From NCBI GenBank assembly GCA_903940375.1, contig CAJAKT010000502.1, positions 1 to 7,904 on the forward strand: 7,904 bases of DNA. Reading direction: 5' to 3'. Positions 1 through 5,956 of the stretch are shown in pieces. The position numbers and the translations under genes were made by a program. Within the stretch, counting starts at the first letter, position 1; each line of letters starts with the position of its first letter. The notes under the pieces are model-generated. The model was not told where the DNA came from, made no database searches, and was given only the letters and a program-made list of their open reading frames with translations. This DNA is from an uncultured bacterium. Its GTDB lineage: Bacteria > Actinomycetota > Actinomycetes > S36-B12.

Positions 1-612
1 GAACTCGTCGCGCTGAGCAGCACGCGGCTCATCGTCGTGATCATCGTCGACTCCGGTCGTGTCGAGCAGCGCATCATCGAGAGCCCTGGCCCGGTTCCCG
101 AGTCGACGCTCGCCGATCTGCGTGCTCGGCTCATTGCCGCCCTTGCCGGCAAGGTGTTCTCGGCCGTTCCCGAGTCGGTGGTCGATCTCGAGGAGGGGTT
201 CGTTCTTGACGATCGGCCGACCGTGCATGCGGTCGTCTCGGCCGTCCTGGAGATGGTCACCGAGCGGCTCGACGAACGCGTTGTCCTGGGCGGTACCGCG
301 CACCTTGCGCGTTACGGCGAGTCCTTCCCGATCGCCATCCAGCCGGTGCTGGAGGCGCTGGAGGAGCAGGTGATCCTGCTTCAGCTGCTTGGTGAGGCCA
401 CCACTCCGCAGGGTGTCACCGTGCGTATCGGGCATGAGAACCCGATCGAAGGGCTTGAGGCCACATCCGTCATCACGGCGCAGTACGCACGAGGCGACCG
501 TGCCGTCGCGTCGCTCGGAGTCGTCGGGCCGACGCACATGGACTACCCGGGGACCATGTCGGCCGTCCATGCGGTGGCCCGATACGTCAGCCGCATTCTG
601 GACGAGCAGTGA
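1..612 (+). CDS. hrcA: Heat-inducible transcription repressor HrcA, C-terminal part (5' end outside window)
   Basis: HrcA represses chaperone operons by binding CIRCE operators and is released on heat shock, with GroEL modulating its activity (family knowledge). The frame is open from base 1 (first residues ELVALSSTRLIVV) and runs 203 codons to TGA at 610-612. The family is about 340 aa, so the N-terminal winged-helix DNA-binding part lies upstream of the window. A GTG at 37 is an internal codon and not the start, because recognisable HrcA sequence precedes it. The C-terminal signature is clear: IGHENPIEGLEATSVITAQY, then LGVVGPTHMDYPGTMSAVHA and a closing VARYVSRIL helix. It is followed 24 nt later by dnaJ, the usual partner in Actinobacteria. 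No CIRCE element is visible, as expected when the promoter region is missing. Confidence 0.96.
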   Translation, partial: ELVALSSTRLIVVIIVDSGRVEQRIIESPGPVPESTLADLRARLIAALAGKVFSAVPESVVDLEEGFVLDDRPTVHAVVSAVLEMVTERLDERVVLGGTAHLARYGESFPIAIQPVLEALEEQVILLQLLGEATTPQGVTVRIGHENPIEGLEATSVITAQYARGDRAVASLGVVGPTHMDYPGTMSAVHAVARYVSRILDEQ

Positions 613-624
613 CCGCGCGATCAT

Positions 625-628
625 GGAG
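625..628 (+). promoter_or_regulatory. Ribosome binding site supporting the TTG start of dnaJ
   Basis: GGAG lies 8 nt before the TTG at 637. It is the only Shine-Dalgarno-like sequence in the 24-nt gap after hrcA and decides the choice of a rare TTG start. The gap also contains a five-codon frame (ATG at 623, stop TGA at 638-640) whose stop overlaps the TTG, but that ATG has no purine-rich site of its own. Confidence 0.6.
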
Positions 629-636
629 ATGACCTG

Positions 637-1770
637 TTGAGCACCGATTACTACGCGCTCCTGGGCGTCTCGCGCGATGCCACCGCCGAGGAGATCAAGA
701 AGTCCTACCGTCGGCTTGCTCGTGAGCTGCACCCCGATGTCAACCCGGACCCGGAGCATCAGGAGCGGTTCAAGCTCGTCACGGCGGCATATGAGGTCCT
801 CAGTGATCCCGAGAAGCGCCAGATGTACGACCTCGGCGGCGATCCGCTCAGCGCCTCGCGTGGTGGCGGTGGATTCTCCAATCAGGGCTTCGACTTCGGC
901 GACATCATGGACGCGTTCTTCGGCGGTGGACAGCAGCGTGGTCCGCGCCTGCGAGCCCGCCGCGGCCAGGATGCGCTCATCCGGCTGCAGATCGATCTGG
1001 CCGATGCGGTGTTCGGCAGCACGCGCGACCTGACCGTCGACACGGCAGTGCGCTGTGCGGCGTGTGATGCGGCCGGTACTGCCCCGGACAGTTCCACCGA
1101 GACATGCGTGATGTGCAAGGGCCGGGGCGAGATCCAGCAGGTGCAGAGATCTTTCCTCGGACAGGTCATGACATCGCGACCCTGCCCGCAGTGCCAGGGA
1201 TTCGGCACGACCATCCCGCACCCCTGCCCGGAGTGCTCGGGAGACGGCCGCGTGCGCACCCGTCGCACGCTGACCCTGCAGATCCCGCCCGGTGTCGACA
1301 CCGGCACGCGCATCCAGCTGTCGGGCGAGGGCGAGGTGGGGCCCAATGGCGGACCGGCGGGCGACCTGTTCGTCGAGATCGTCGTCGCCGAGCACGAGAT
1401 GTTCGAGCGCCGGGGCGATGAACTCCACTGCATCGTCACCGTCCCGATGACGGCTGCGGCCCTCGGCACCAGCATGACTCTTGACACCCTCGACGGTGCC
1501 ACCGTGATCGACATCCGACCGGGCACCCAGTCGGGAGAGTCCTTGGTCGTGAAGGCTCAGGGTGCCGCCCGCCTGCGGTCCGCCGGTCGCGGCGACCTGC
1601 ACGTGCATCTGCGCGTGCAGACCCCCACCCGGCTCGATGCCGAGCAGGAGACCCTGCTGCGATCCTTTGCGGCCTTGCGCGACGAGACGACGGTCCAGGT
1701 CGGCACGGCTTCCGGGGAACAGCCCGGTGGGCTGTTCTCGCGCCTGAAGGACGCGTTCACCGCCAAGTGA
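637..1770 (+). CDS. dnaJ: Chaperone protein DnaJ (hrcA-linked, DnaJ2 type)
   Basis: This is an Hsp40 co-chaperone that stimulates the DnaK ATPase and delivers unfolded clients in the cytoplasm. The 377-aa product has a J domain at about residues 4-67 with HPD at 32-34, a short Gly/Phe-rich stretch at about 76-98, a zinc-binding region at 140-204, and the C-terminal substrate-binding domains. The four zinc repeats are CAACDAAG (140-147), CVMCKGRG (157-164), CPQCQGFG (183-190) and CPECSGDG (197-204). All eight cysteines are present, but the first repeat has Ala where the CxxCxGxG consensus has its first Gly. The TTG start at 637 is chosen because GGAG at 625-628 sits 8 nt upstream and the J domain begins at once. 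No ATG or GTG gives a better start. The gene overlaps rsmE by 4 nt (GTGA). Confidence 0.97.
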   Translation: MSTDYYALLGVSRDATAEEIKKSYRRLARELHPDVNPDPEHQERFKLVTAAYEVLSDPEKRQMYDLGGDPLSASRGGGGFSNQGFDFGDIMDAFFGGGQQRGPRLRARRGQDALIRLQIDLADAVFGSTRDLTVDTAVRCAACDAAGTAPDSSTETCVMCKGRGEIQQVQRSFLGQVMTSRPCPQCQGFGTTIPHPCPECSGDGRVRTRRTLTLQIPPGVDTGTRIQLSGEGEVGPNGGPAGDLFVEIVVAEHEMFERRGDELHCIVTVPMTAAALGTSMTLDTLDGATVIDIRPGTQSGESLVVKAQGAARLRSAGRGDLHVHLRVQTPTRLDAEQETLLRSFAALRDETTVQVGTASGEQPGGLFSRLKDAFTAK

Positions 1771-2525
1771 CCGCACCCGTGTTCGTCGTGCCCGAGGCCG
1801 ACCTCGCAGCTGCGTCGCCCGGCGGCGTCGTTCGCGTGGCGGGGCCTGATGGGCGCCACGCCGTCACGGTGCGACGCCTCGCGGTCGGCGAGTCGGTGGC
1901 ACTTGTCGACGGCACCGGTCGGCGGGCAGCCGGAGTCGTTGCCGAGGTCGTGGACCGTCAGACCCTCGACGTCGATATCACCGCCTGCGAGACCGAGCCG
2001 GCCCCGCAGCCGCGACTCGTGGTGGTGCAGGCCCTGCCGAAGGGCGAGCGCGGGGAGCTCGCGGTCGAGCTGCTCACCGAGGTTGGCGTCGACGTGATCG
2101 TCCCGTGGTCGGCGGCCAACTGCGTGACCCAGTGGCGTCCGGACCGCGCGGAGCGAGCCCATCGTCGGTGGGACGATGCAGCGCTGGCGGCTGCGAAGCA
2201 GGCGCGTCGGGCCCGATTCCCCGTGATCGAGGCACTTGCGACGACGGCCGATGTGGTGGCCCTCCTCGCCGCTGCGTCCCAGGCGCTGGTCCTGCACGAG
2301 TCCGCCACCGCGCCGATCGGCGAGGTCCGCGCCGTCGATGCCGGTGACATCGTCCTGGTCATCGGCCCGGAAGGGGGCCTGACGCCGGTCGAACTCGCGG
2401 CGTTCGCGGAGGCCGGCGCCGCTGCTGTGCGGCTGGGGCCGTCGGTGCTGCGCACCTCCTCGGCGGGCATGGCGGCGGCCAGTGTGGTTCTGGCATCGAG
2501 CGGCCGCTGGTCCGTGGAAGGATGA
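1767..2525 (+). CDS. rsmE: 16S rRNA (uracil(1498)-N(3))-methyltransferase RsmE
   Basis: RsmE transfers a methyl group from S-adenosylmethionine to N3 of U1498 in 16S rRNA of the assembled 30S subunit. The 252-aa product has the family's normal length and order: an N-terminal PUA-like RNA-binding part (about 1-75, with GPDGRHAVTVRRL) and a C-terminal SPOUT (trefoil-knot) methyltransferase domain. SPOUT landmarks are ALPKGERGELAVELLTEVGV, followed by GPEGG at 200-204 and the knot segment LGPSVLRTSSAG at 223-234. The family usually reads LG..(I/V)LRTETA here, so SSAG is a small variation. The GTG start at 1767 overlaps the dnaJ stop by 4 nt. No good Shine-Dalgarno lies at normal spacing, which suggests translational coupling to dnaJ. 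The next gene starts 4 nt after the stop. Confidence 0.95.
   Translation: MTAPVFVVPEADLAAASPGGVVRVAGPDGRHAVTVRRLAVGESVALVDGTGRRAAGVVAEVVDRQTLDVDITACETEPAPQPRLVVVQALPKGERGELAVELLTEVGVDVIVPWSAANCVTQWRPDRAERAHRRWDDAALAAAKQARRARFPVIEALATTADVVALLAAASQALVLHESATAPIGEVRAVDAGDIVLVIGPEGGLTPVELAAFAEAGAAAVRLGPSVLRTSSAGMAAASVVLASSGRWSVEG
2516..2522 (+). promoter_or_regulatory. Ribosome binding site of the HIT gene
   Basis: GGAAGGA lies inside the last codons of rsmE and 7 nt before the GTG at 2530. It is one of the two strongest Shine-Dalgarno matches in the window and settles the start in favour of 2530 over the in-frame GTG at 2482. Confidence 0.7.
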
Positions 2526-2529
2526 CGGC

Positions 2530-2874
2530 GTGACCGACTGCCTGTTCTGCGCTATCGCCGCGGGAGACATCCCCGCGGATGTCATCCATCGCGACGACGA
2601 TGTCCTGGCGTTCCGCGACATCTCGCCGCAGGCGCCGGTGCATGTACTGGTGATTCCGCGTGCGCATCACGCCAACGCTGCTGATCTGGCCGCGGCCGAT
2701 CCTGCGCTGGCCGGACGTCTCCTCGCGGTTGCCGGTGCCATCGCGGATCAGGAGGGGGTGGCCGAGTCGGGCTACCGTCTGGTCACCAACACCGGTTCGG
2801 GTGCCGGCCAGTCCGTCGACCATGTCCACTTCCACCTGCTGGGCGGCCGCGGCCTGTCCTGGCCCCCCGGCTGA
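2530..2874 (+). CDS. Histidine triad (HIT/HinT-like) nucleotide-binding protein
   Basis: HIT proteins of the HinT branch hydrolyse purine nucleoside phosphoramidates and aminoacyl-adenylates; the physiological substrate in bacteria is uncertain. The 114-aa product carries the catalytic triad motif HVHFHLL at 98-104, preceded by SVD and followed by GGRGLSWPPG, a typical HinT ending. An N-terminal CLFC (4-7) matches the Cys pair that binds zinc in many bacterial members. The fold core DVLAFRDISPQAPVHVLVIP is also typical. The GTG at 2530 is chosen over an in-frame GTG at 2482, because the domain begins directly after it and GGAAGGA at 2516-2522 lies 7 nt upstream. The longer start would overlap rsmE by 44 nt and add residues unrelated to the family. 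The gene sits between rsmE and phoH, as in other Actinobacteria. Confidence 0.93.
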   Translation: MTDCLFCAIAAGDIPADVIHRDDDVLAFRDISPQAPVHVLVIPRAHHANAADLAAADPALAGRLLAVAGAIADQEGVAESGYRLVTNTGSGAGQSVDHVHFHLLGGRGLSWPPG

Positions 2875-2885
2875 TCGGCTTTCGG

Positions 2886-3869
2886 ATGACACAGACCGCA
2901 CCCGATGCGCCCATGGCGCAGACGACCATCGTGATCCCGCACTCGCTGCCGATGGTTGCGCTCCTGGGCACGGACGATGAGTACCTGCGCCTCGTCGAGG
3001 AGGCCTTTCCGACCACCGACATCATGGCTCGGGGCAACGAGATCACGGTGACAGGGTCGCCGGCGGACGTCGGCATCATCGACACCCTTGTCGGTGAGAT
3101 GCTGGCCGTCCTGCGCACAGGGCAGGCGCTGACGGCCGAGTCCGTCGACCGCAGCATCACCCTCATGCTGTCGGGCACCCGGCCGTCCGAGGTCCTGACG
3201 GCCAACATCCTCAGCAACCGCGGCCGCACTATCCGCGCCAAGACGCTGAACCAGAAGCGCTACGTCGACGCCATCGACAACAACACGATCGTCTTCGGCA
3301 TCGGCCCGGCGGGCACCGGCAAGACGTATCTCGCAGTTGCCAAGGCTGTTCAGGCACTTCAGGCCAAGCAGATCAATCGCATCGTCCTGACTCGCCCGGC
3401 GGTCGAGGCGGGGGAGCGGCTCGGCTTCCTGCCCGGCACGCTGTCGGAGAAGATCGATCCCTACCTGCGTCCGCTCTACGACGCACTGCACGACATGATC
3501 GATCCGGACTCGATCCCCAGACTCATCACCAGCGGCGTCATCGAGATCGCGCCTCTCGCATACATGCGCGGGCGCACGCTCAATGACTCGTTCATCATCC
3601 TCGATGAGGCACAGAACACCTCTGCCGAGCAGATGAAGATGTTCCTCACTCGACTTGGCTTCGGGTCGACCATGGTGGTCACGGGCGACGTCACCCAGGT
3701 CGACCTGCCGGGCGGCACCACCAGCGGGCTGCGTGTCGTCGCCGACATCCTCGAGGGCATCGACGACGTTGCCTTCTGCCGGCTCACGTCCCACGATGTG
3801 GTGCGGCACAAGCTGGTCGGGCGCATCGTCGATGCCTATGAGAAGTACGACGCGAAGCGCGCCACGTGA
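2886..3869 (+). CDS. phoH: PhoH-like (YbeZ-type) ATPase
   Basis: This is a P-loop NTPase of the PhoH family. Members are ATPases often encoded next to YbeY, and are thought to act with it in RNA metabolism and ribosome maturation, probably as helicases; the exact role is not settled. The 327-aa product has an N-terminal region of about 110 residues typical of YbeZ proteins, then Walker A GPAGTGKT at 140-147, the family block LTRPAVEAGERLGFLPG, and Walker B FIILDEAQN at 236-244. A sensor-like VVTGDVTQVDLP and the C-terminal CRLTSHDVVRHKLVGRIVDAYE follow. Length is normal. The ATG at 2886 follows the HIT stop by 11 nt; only a weak purine match precedes it. An in-frame ATG nine codons further on (2913) is an alternative. 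The gene overlaps ybeY by 4 nt, which supports the functional link. Confidence 0.95.
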   Translation: MTQTAPDAPMAQTTIVIPHSLPMVALLGTDDEYLRLVEEAFPTTDIMARGNEITVTGSPADVGIIDTLVGEMLAVLRTGQALTAESVDRSITLMLSGTRPSEVLTANILSNRGRTIRAKTLNQKRYVDAIDNNTIVFGIGPAGTGKTYLAVAKAVQALQAKQINRIVLTRPAVEAGERLGFLPGTLSEKIDPYLRPLYDALHDMIDPDSIPRLITSGVIEIAPLAYMRGRTLNDSFIILDEAQNTSAEQMKMFLTRLGFGSTMVVTGDVTQVDLPGGTTSGLRVVADILEGIDDVAFCRLTSHDVVRHKLVGRIVDAYEKYDAKRAT

Positions 3870-4318
3870 CGGCGGTGACCGTGCTGAACGAATCGGGTGT
3901 GCCGTGCGACACGGAGGCGCTCGACAGCCTCGCGGCGTACCTGCTGAGCTCCCTGCGACTCCACCCCGATTGCGAGCTGGGGATCACCCTGGTCGATCTC
4001 GAGCGGATGACGACCCTCCACGAGGACTGGATGAACGAGCCGGGCCCCACGGATGTGCTGTCGTTTCCCATTGACGAGCTGCGGAGCGCGGCAGAGGACG
4101 AGGTCGCGGAGGAGGGCATCCTCGGCGACATCGTGCTGTGCCCGGCCTACGCCATGTCGCAGGCCTCCGTCGCCGGTCGCACCCTCGACGAGGAACTGCA
4201 GTTCCTCACCACGCACGGCACCCTGCACCTGATCGGCTACGAGCATGACACCGAGACTGACTATGCGGCGATGTTCGCATTGCAGGACACGCTGCTGGAC
4301 GGCTGGCGGAGGTCATGA
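3866..4318 (+). CDS. ybeY: Endoribonuclease YbeY (rRNA maturation factor)
   Basis: YbeY is a zinc-dependent endoribonuclease involved in 16S rRNA 3'-end processing, 70S quality control and stress survival (established mainly in Escherichia coli). The 150-aa product has the zinc motif HGTLHLIGYEH at 117-127, with H117, H121 and H127 as the ligands, and the conserved block PTDVLSFPIDEL near residues 61-72. LGDIVLCPAYA also matches the family. The length is usual. The GTG at 3866 overlaps the phoH stop as GTGA, which I take as the start; a second in-frame GTG at 3875 is possible. No clear Shine-Dalgarno is seen, so coupling to phoH is likely. The stop overlaps the next gene as ATGA. An 18-bp perfect palindrome lies in codons for EELQFL (4190-4207). 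Confidence 0.95.
   Translation: MTAVTVLNESGVPCDTEALDSLAAYLLSSLRLHPDCELGITLVDLERMTTLHEDWMNEPGPTDVLSFPIDELRSAAEDEVAEEGILGDIVLCPAYAMSQASVAGRTLDEELQFLTTHGTLHLIGYEHDTETDYAAMFALQDTLLDGWRRS
4190..4207. repeat. 18-bp perfect palindrome inside ybeY
   Basis: GAGGAACTGCAGTTCCTC is its own reverse complement and encodes EELQFL just before the zinc-binding motif of YbeY. It may be a by-product of the coding sequence, since the residues sit in a helix that is acidic then hydrophobic in the family. It could also form a cruciform or be a dyad site for a protein. No regulatory role is shown. Confidence 0.5.
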
Positions 4319-5625
4319 CGGTTGACGTCTGGCTGGTCGTGCTGGCGGTCGTCCTGGTTGTCCTCGCCGGGCTGCTGACGAGCGCGGAGACGGCCATTGC
4401 CCGTGTCAGCCGCACGCAGGTCGACGATGCACGCAGGGAAGGCGACCGGCGCGCGGCGCGACTGCTCCTGCTGCTGGAGGACCGGCCCCGGCATGTGAAC
4501 GTGCTCCTCTTCCTGTCCACCGTCGCGACCGTCACGGCGACCGTGCTGGTCGGGTACGTGTGCGTCGAGGCGCTGCCGGGCGGCTCGACTGCGGGCGCAC
4601 TTGTCCTGGCGGCCGTGCTGATGGTGGTCGCGTCATATGTCGTCGTCGGCGTAGCGGCCCGCACTCTGGGGCGCCAGCACGCGGAGCGCATCGCCATGGC
4701 GGCGGCCGCTCCGGCGCGGCTGCTGGCGACCATTCTCGGCCCCCTCGCCAGCCTGCTCATCCTGCTCGGAAATGCCCTGACTCCGGGCAAGGGCTATCGC
4801 GAGGGTCCGTTCGCCTCGCAGGCAGAGTTGCGCGAGATGGTCGACCAGGCTGAGGCCGACGACCTGATCGAGGACGACGAGCGGCAGATGATCCACTCCG
4901 TGTTCGAGCTCGGTGACACCTTCGCCAAGGAGGTGATGGTGCCGCGCACGGAGATGGTGTTCGTCGAGCGCACCAAGACACTGCGCCAGGCCATGTCGCT
5001 CGGACTTCGGTCCGGGTTCTCCCGTATCCCGGTCATCGGGGAGAACTCAGACGACATCGTCGGCATCGTCTACCTGAAGGACATCGTCCGGCGGGTTTTC
5101 GAGCACCGTGAGGCCGAGCAGTCAGAGCGCGTCGAGTCCCTGATGCGCGTGCCGTACTTCGTGCCTGACAGTAAGCCCGCCGACGCCTTGCTGCGCGATA
5201 TGCAGTCGGCTCGCGTGCACATGGCAATCGTTGTCGACGAGTACGGCGGCACGGCGGGGCTCGTCACGATCGAGGACATCCTCGAGGAGATCGTCGGCGA
5301 GATCGCCGACGAGTACGACACCGCCGCGCCCGAGGTGGCCGAACTCGCCGATGGCGCATTCCGGGTCCTCGCCCGCATGCACGTGGACGATTTCGCGGAC
5401 CTCATCGACATCGAGATCGACTCCGAGGACGAGGGCATCGACACGGTTCTCGGGTTCGTCGCCAAGCGACTGGGCCGGGTGCCGATTCCCGGTGCCAATG
5501 TCGAAGTCGACGGCTGGCGCCTGACGGCGGAACAGGGTGCGGGTCGACGTAATCGCATCGGAACCGTGCTGGCCCAGCGGGTCGTCCTCGAAGACGTGCC
5601 GACTGTCGAGGCCGACGATGTCTGA
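4315..5625 (+). CDS. CNNM/CBS-domain membrane protein of the CorC/HlyC family
   Basis: This family comprises membrane proteins with a DUF21/CNNM transmembrane domain, a CBS pair that binds adenine nucleotides, and a CorC_HlyC C-terminal domain. Characterised members export or regulate Mg2+; older 'hemolysin' names are misleading. The 436-aa product has hydrophobic segments at about 5-22, 62-84, 93-115 and 133-155, and the conserved SAETA at 23-27 at the end of the first. A linker follows, then the CBS region (VPRTEM 209-214; EYGGTAGLVTIEDILEEIVG from 309) and the C-terminal domain after about 345. The usual GExxPK-like turn (PRT in many actinobacterial members) reads VGVAARTLGRQH here. The ATG at 4315 overlaps ybeY by 4 nt. 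GGAGG at 4308-4312 is only 2 nt away, so coupling probably sets initiation. The substrate is inferred only from the family. Confidence 0.92.
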   Translation: MTVDVWLVVLAVVLVVLAGLLTSAETAIARVSRTQVDDARREGDRRAARLLLLLEDRPRHVNVLLFLSTVATVTATVLVGYVCVEALPGGSTAGALVLAAVLMVVASYVVVGVAARTLGRQHAERIAMAAAAPARLLATILGPLASLLILLGNALTPGKGYREGPFASQAELREMVDQAEADDLIEDDERQMIHSVFELGDTFAKEVMVPRTEMVFVERTKTLRQAMSLGLRSGFSRIPVIGENSDDIVGIVYLKDIVRRVFEHREAEQSERVESLMRVPYFVPDSKPADALLRDMQSARVHMAIVVDEYGGTAGLVTIEDILEEIVGEIADEYDTAAPEVAELADGAFRVLARMHVDDFADLIDIEIDSEDEGIDTVLGFVAKRLGRVPIPGANVEVDGWRLTAEQGAGRRNRIGTVLAQRVVLEDVPTVEADDV

Positions 5626-5956
5626 TGAGCTTGACGCTGACGACGCGAAGCTCGTGACGCTTGCCCGTGGTGCTCGTGGTCGTGTCGGTGCTGCCTCCGG
5701 CGCTGCTGTGCGCGACGAGACCGGCCGCACGTATTCGGGCGCCGATGTCACCCTGCCGTCGCTGTCGGTCTCGTCGCTGGCCCTGGCCGTCGCACAGGCT
5801 GTCGCTGCCGGAGCCCGTGGCGCCGAGGCCGCCGTCGTCGTGGGTCCGGACCCGACCCCTGCCGATGTGGATGCGTTCCGCGACCTGGCCGGCCAGGGTG
5901 TCGCACTGCTGGTGTGCTCGTCTGATGGCATCGTGCGCACCCGGCTGACCACGTGA
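5618..5956 (+). CDS. Small cytidine-deaminase-like protein without visible catalytic motifs
   Basis: The 112-aa product resembles the short protein found just upstream of era in many Actinobacteria (I recall Rv2365c of Mycobacterium tuberculosis at this place). Pipelines often name it cytidine deaminase. The match lies in LDADDAKLVTLARGARGRVGAASGAAVRDETGRTYSGADV, the first part of a CDA-type fold. The zinc and catalytic motifs of true deaminases, (H/C)AE and PCxxC, are absent: there is no CAE or HAE, and the only cysteine is in LLVCSSDG near the end. An enzymatic role is therefore unlikely, and its function is unknown. The ATG at 5618 is chosen because GAGG at 5608-5611 lies 6 nt upstream. 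It overlaps the preceding stop by 8 nt. The same frame is open further upstream (to 5537), but that sequence shadows the CorC-type gene. No signal peptide or membrane segment is seen. Confidence 0.85.
   Translation: MSDELDADDAKLVTLARGARGRVGAASGAAVRDETGRTYSGADVTLPSLSVSSLALAVAQAVAAGARGAEAAVVVGPDPTPADVDAFRDLAGQGVALLVCSSDGIVRTRLTT

Noticed and set aside
1557..2621. Open frame of 354 codons on the minus strand opposite rsmE
   Set aside because: rsmE on the + strand is full length with SPOUT motifs. The antisense product is low-complexity Arg/His/Gly-rich with no family resemblance.
2772..3809. Open frame of 345 codons on the minus strand opposite phoH
   Set aside because: It mirrors the phoH codons in the complementary frame; PhoH Walker motifs on the + strand are decisive.
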